DNA of 8,685 nucleotides from JALHSV01 sp964553535 (GTDB taxonomy: Bacteria; Nitrospirota; Thermodesulfovibrionia; Thermodesulfovibrionales; SM23-35), in the NCBI GenBank assembly GCA_964553535.1, contig CAZKLK010000075.1:1-8685 (forward strand), given 5' to 3'. The translations under genes were made by a program, and so were the position numbers. Positions 6,481-8,685 of the stretch are shown here, piece after piece (the stretch's first letter is position 1; each line of letters opens with the position of its first letter). Under the pieces are notes generated by a model. The model did no database searches. It saw only the letters and a program-made list of their open reading frames with translations, and was not told the DNA's origin.

Positions 6481-6516
6481 GGCTAAAAATAAAAACAGCA
6501 ATTTATAAACAGTCTC

Positions 6517-8112
6517 TTATTTTGCACCCAGGATTTTCATCGCTTCCTTCCGGTATGAATCCATCAGATACGGAATACCGGTGACCTTCGCGCATTCCTC
6601 GGTAAGTGACATCAGTTCGTTCCTTGTGATCGACTCGATATTGAAGCACCGTGCGCCTGCCATCAGCTGCTGCAGGCCGACCTTTATTTTCTGTGAATAG
6701 CTGTAAATGCCGATCGACCCGAGTGGAATGTTCTTGATCTCCTGGCTGCCCACGATATTCTTGACGTCTTCATAATTCACAAAGATCTCTTCGACTTTGG
6801 TGCCATATTCGCTGACGGACTTCGGGAGATCGTTCGCTTTCATCCATTTCCCGATATTCTTGCCGACCATCCCGGGGATCATTAAGGCACGGCCCATGCA
6901 GACCGCCTTGGTGTATGGTGCGCCCAACGCCAATGCCTTGAATATGCCGTCTTCGCTGCTGAATCCACCCGCAAAGGCGATATCAGGAACACGCTCGCCT
7001 TTCTTGTCGAGTATCTTACAGAACTCTGCAGCCGCTGCATGGAGGTAGAGCGATGGCATGCCCCATTCTTCCATCATGCGCCACGGGCTCATCCCTGTTC
7101 CGCCCGGGGCTCCGTCTATGGTGAGCAGGTCAATCTTCGCCTTTGAGCTCCATTTAATCGCCATCGCGAGCTCGCGGAGACCATATGCGCCCGTCTTGAG
7201 CGTAATTCTCTTAAACCCGAGTTTCCTGAGCCTGTCGACTTCAGCGTAAAAACCCTTTTCATCGATAAAGCCGAGACGGCTGTGACGCTCGAATTCCTTG
7301 ATTGCACCATCTTTGAAGGAGGCCTGCACAACGGGATCAGACGGGTCGGGGGTTACGATATACCCGCGCTTCTGCAACTCCAGCGCCCGCTCCAGAGAGT
7401 GGACCTTGATCTCGCCGCCGATGCATTTTGCCCCCTGTCCCCATTTCAGTTCGATGGTGTCGATACCGTGTTTATCAATTATATATTCCGCAACCCCCAG
7501 CCGGGTATCCTCTACGTTCATCTGGACAAGGATCTCACCATATCCCTGATGATAGCGGCGATACAACTCGATCCTGCGGTCCATATCAGGTGCTTTTGTT
7601 ATCTTCTTGCTGGTGTTCAACGAAAGGCCGGGGTCTATCCCGCAGACATTCTCTCCACAGACGATGGTAACACCGGAGATCGCTGCTCCGACAGCAAAAT
7701 GCTCCCAGTTCTTGCGGGCAATTTCCGTAGAGCCGAGGGCGCCGGTAAAGATCGGGACTTTCATATGCACTTTTTTGGTCCAGCCGTATGAGGTCTCTGT
7801 ATTCACGTTCGGAAATTTTGCAGTGTCAGGGTCTCCTTTCTGGCCTTTGGGAAGCCCTTTGGCGCCGAGGGCGTATCCATGAATGTTCAGGTGAGAATAA
7901 TCTATCGGATAGTTTTTATCTCCACCAGCGGTTATCTCTCCAAACGGCCCGGGATAGAGCAACTCTCTCCCTCTGAAGGTCGCCTTGAAAACTTCACAAT
8001 TCCCCCGGCATCCGTCTATACATCTGGTACATATCCCGCTCATCGGGACAACGCTTTTCGAACGGTTATACGTTCTGGTCGCTTCATTTGAATTGGGTTG
8101 CTGCAAATTCAT
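6517..8112 (-). CDS. FMN-binding glutamate synthase-family protein with N-terminal Cys cluster
   Basis: 531 residues related to the synthase (FMN, TIM-barrel) domain of glutamate synthase. An N-terminal segment carries C28, C31, C35 and C39 (CX2CX3CX3C), suited to an Fe-S cluster. Barrel motifs are KWGQGAKCIGGEIKVHS at 223-239 (the usual KPGEGGxLPG region), LTIDGAPGGTGMSP at 330-343 and the phosphate-grip region IAFAGGFSSEDGIFKALALG at 378-397. It has no N-terminal glutaminase domain. The usual 3Fe-4S cysteines after the barrel are missing, since this region reads AVCMGRALMIPGMVG. It may therefore make glutamate only with separately encoded partners, or catalyse a different FMN reaction. The ATG has GGAGG 8 bases upstream. 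The next gene downstream is its own core-deleted paralogue, then an nrpR-like regulator, which suggests nitrogen-linked control. I withhold gltB because the key features differ. Confidence 0.85.
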   Translation of the reverse strand: MNLQQPNSNEATRTYNRSKSVVPMSGICTRCIDGCRGNCEVFKATFRGRELLYPGPFGEITAGGDKNYPIDYSHLNIHGYALGAKGLPKGQKGDPDTAKFPNVNTETSYGWTKKVHMKVPIFTGALGSTEIARKNWEHFAVGAAISGVTIVCGENVCGIDPGLSLNTSKKITKAPDMDRRIELYRRYHQGYGEILVQMNVEDTRLGVAEYIIDKHGIDTIELKWGQGAKCIGGEIKVHSLERALELQKRGYIVTPDPSDPVVQASFKDGAIKEFERHSRLGFIDEKGFYAEVDRLRKLGFKRITLKTGAYGLRELAMAIKWSSKAKIDLLTIDGAPGGTGMSPWRMMEEWGMPSLYLHAAAAEFCKILDKKGERVPDIAFAGGFSSEDGIFKALALGAPYTKAVCMGRALMIPGMVGKNIGKWMKANDLPKSVSEYGTKVEEIFVNYEDVKNIVGSQEIKNIPLGSIGIYSYSQKIKVGLQQLMAGARCFNIESITRNELMSLTEECAKVTGIPYLMDSYRKEAMKILGAK

Positions 8113-8350
8113 ACAATTTTCCTCCTCTGATTAAATTTGTTTGATAGTGCGATATCAGTGTGCACCACTTGAGAATGCTTGGGATTTTGTCCCGGCAGCA
8201 AGGCTTCAGGCAACTCATTCAATTTTTTTCTCCATCTCCTGTTATTCAGTAAGGCTGAATTAATATGCAGATAATTAAGTATTTCTTAGCGTTGCAGGAA
8301 AAAAATCTCTTGCACCAATGAAAAAGACTCAAGCTCTTAACAACGCAAAG
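8113..8350. other. Non-coding leader region of the glutamate synthase-like gene
   Basis: No convincing gene lies in this stretch. The last 15 bases before the start codon hold GAGGAGG. A perfect inverted repeat ATTCAG-N5-CTGAAT (8244-8260) sits about 130 bases upstream in an AT-rich setting and could be an operator. The region 8263-8320 is AT-rich and could hold a promoter, but no hexamer pair is convincing. No sigma54-type TGGCAC-N5-TTGC site was found by eye. Confidence 0.4.
8244..8260. promoter_or_regulatory. Inverted repeat, possible operator
   Basis: The arms ATTCAG and CTGAAT are separated by 5 bases, a 17-base dyad of the size bound by dimeric winged-helix regulators. It lies upstream of the glutamate synthase-like gene. 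No second copy was found elsewhere in the window, so the binding protein is unknown. Confidence 0.3.
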
Positions 8351-8359
8351 TTAAGAACT
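8321..8359 (-). terminator. Terminator-like hairpin after the small 47-residue frame
   Basis: On the minus strand AGTTCTTAAC (8359-8350) pairs with GTTAAGAGCT (8341-8332), ten pairs with one G-U, across an 8-base loop. Five T follow at 8325-8321 after six bases. The stem includes the stop codon of the small frame. It is AT-rich, so termination may be weak or conditional. It could also act as an attenuator for the downstream glutamate synthase-like gene. Confidence 0.4.
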
Positions 8360-8494
8360 CATGAAAAGAATTTCCGAGCTATCACCCCCTTTATTTTTGA
8401 ATACAAAAGCGACCTCTTTTTTCGGAAAAAGTGAATCTTGTGCCCTGAGTATCACGCCTTTGCCGTCAGCGATTCCGGAGTTAATCTTTGACAT
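8351..8494 (-). CDS. Possible small protein of 47 residues
   Basis: I do not recognise a family. The frame begins MSKINSGIADGKGVILRAQD, continues with SLFPKKEVAFVFKNKGG and ends SSEILFMSS. The alternating hydrophobic and charged pattern looks protein-like rather than random, with likely beta strands at GVILRAQD and EVAFVF. It lies about 30 bases downstream of a good sigma70-like promoter and ends inside a terminator-like hairpin, so promoter, frame and terminator could form one unit. Against it, the ATG has no good Shine-Dalgarno sequence and an in-frame TGA lies two codons upstream, so no longer start exists. It could instead be a fragment of a lost gene or a structured leader RNA. Confidence 0.3.
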   Translation of the reverse strand: MSKINSGIADGKGVILRAQDSLFPKKEVAFVFKNKGGDSSEILFMSS

Positions 8495-8530
8495 GATTCA
8501 TCGGCTAACGGTTACCTTTAGCTTCTCTAC

Positions 8531-8558
8531 ATTAAAGAATCCGGGGGGTAATTGTCAA
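8531..8558 (-). promoter_or_regulatory. Sigma70-like promoter at the right end
   Basis: A perfect TTGACA (8558-8553) is followed after 16 bases by TTTAAT (8536-8531, five of six matches to TATAAT). Transcription would start near 8524 and first meet the small 47-residue frame. If transcription passes the hairpin at 8332-8359, the same transcript would serve the glutamate synthase-like gene with a leader of about 400 bases. Confidence 0.5.
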
Positions 8559-8657
8559 AAAAAGGCGGAAAAACCATTGTCTGTCATCCCAATTTTTACC
8601 ATATGCGCAACAATTTATTTCAAATATAAAGAGGTTTTTCTGGGATTAGTGTGGACC

Positions 8658-8685
8658 GTCATTCCGGCGAACGCCGGAATCCAGT
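8658..8685. repeat. Dispersed palindromic repeat, partial copy at the window edge
   Basis: It begins GTCATTCC, contains ATTCCGGCG/CGCCGGAAT (8661-8669 with 8672-8680) and runs into AATCCAG at the edge. The framing bases match the copy at 6418-6480 but the stem differs (CCGGCG instead of CCCCGG) with pairing kept, which is compensatory change typical of dispersed palindromes. The second half presumably lies outside the window. Confidence 0.7.

Noticed and set aside
6313..6516. Archaeal-type NrpR operator GGAA-N6-TTCC upstream of the mini-protein gene
   Set aside because: Only the reversed arrangement TTCC...GGAA occurs, and it belongs to the palindromic repeat. No true match was found here or at 8113-8320.
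8084..8218. A 44-residue Cys-rich frame on the minus strand (begins MSCLKPCCRDK) with GGAG 11 bases upstream, overlapping the start of the glutamate synthase-like gene
   Set aside because: It runs 29 bases into the strongly supported start of the larger gene, its ribosome-site spacing is poor and its composition looks random. A leader peptide role is possible but unsupported.
8113..8685. Sigma54 promoter, tRNA or known riboswitch in the right intergenic region
   Set aside because: No TGGCAC-N5-TTGC pair, no cloverleaf-like set of arms and no familiar aptamer core were seen on either strand.

Overview
The window reads as chromosomal DNA from an anaerobic or microaerophilic Gram-negative-type bacterium. 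All well-supported genes lie on the minus strand, so transcription runs from high to low coordinates. The gene set is a Fur-controlled FeoAB ferrous iron importer, an anaerobe-style HesB/IscA protein, a single-domain NrpR (DUF128) regulator and an FMN-binding glutamate synthase-like protein with an N-terminal cysteine cluster. Together with dispersed GTCATTCC...GGAATCCAG palindromic repeats, this suggests Nitrospirota or Desulfobacterota. That placement is an inference and no rRNA is present to settle it.

Iron block (1-4990). fur, feoA and feoB form a tight operon: 14 bp separate fur and feoA, and feoA and feoB overlap by 4 bp. A sigma70-like promoter and a 7-1-7 inverted repeat resembling a Fur box precede fur. 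Upstream of this operon lie a small TrmO-type tRNA methyltransferase gene, hemB (porphobilinogen synthase) and an ErpA/IscA-like gene. The last two are 9 bp apart and probably co-transcribed. The common theme is supplying iron and turning it into heme and Fe-S clusters. At the extreme left, a possible 13-codon tail of a plus-strand gene converges on feoB.

Nitrogen-type block (4948-8112). An nrpR-like gene is translationally coupled (ATGA overlap) to an upstream 115-residue gene. That small protein is a condensed paralogue of the 531-residue glutamate synthase-like protein encoded just upstream. It keeps the N-terminal CX2CX3CX3C region in exact register and about 34 residues of the C-terminal region, but lacks about 382 residues including the whole FMN barrel. 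The hairpin-rich leader of the small gene can form two mutually exclusive stems, one of which buries its Shine-Dalgarno sequence in an 11-bp perfect duplex. The mini-protein, its leader and the coupled nrpR-like gene are the most interesting part of the window and could be an undescribed Cys-cluster/nitrogen regulatory module.

Right end (8113-8685). This 573-bp stretch has no large gene. It holds a good sigma70-like promoter, a possible 47-residue small protein and a hairpin with a T-run after it. It also holds an inverted repeat ahead of the glutamate synthase-like gene and the start of a second copy of the dispersed palindromic repeat.
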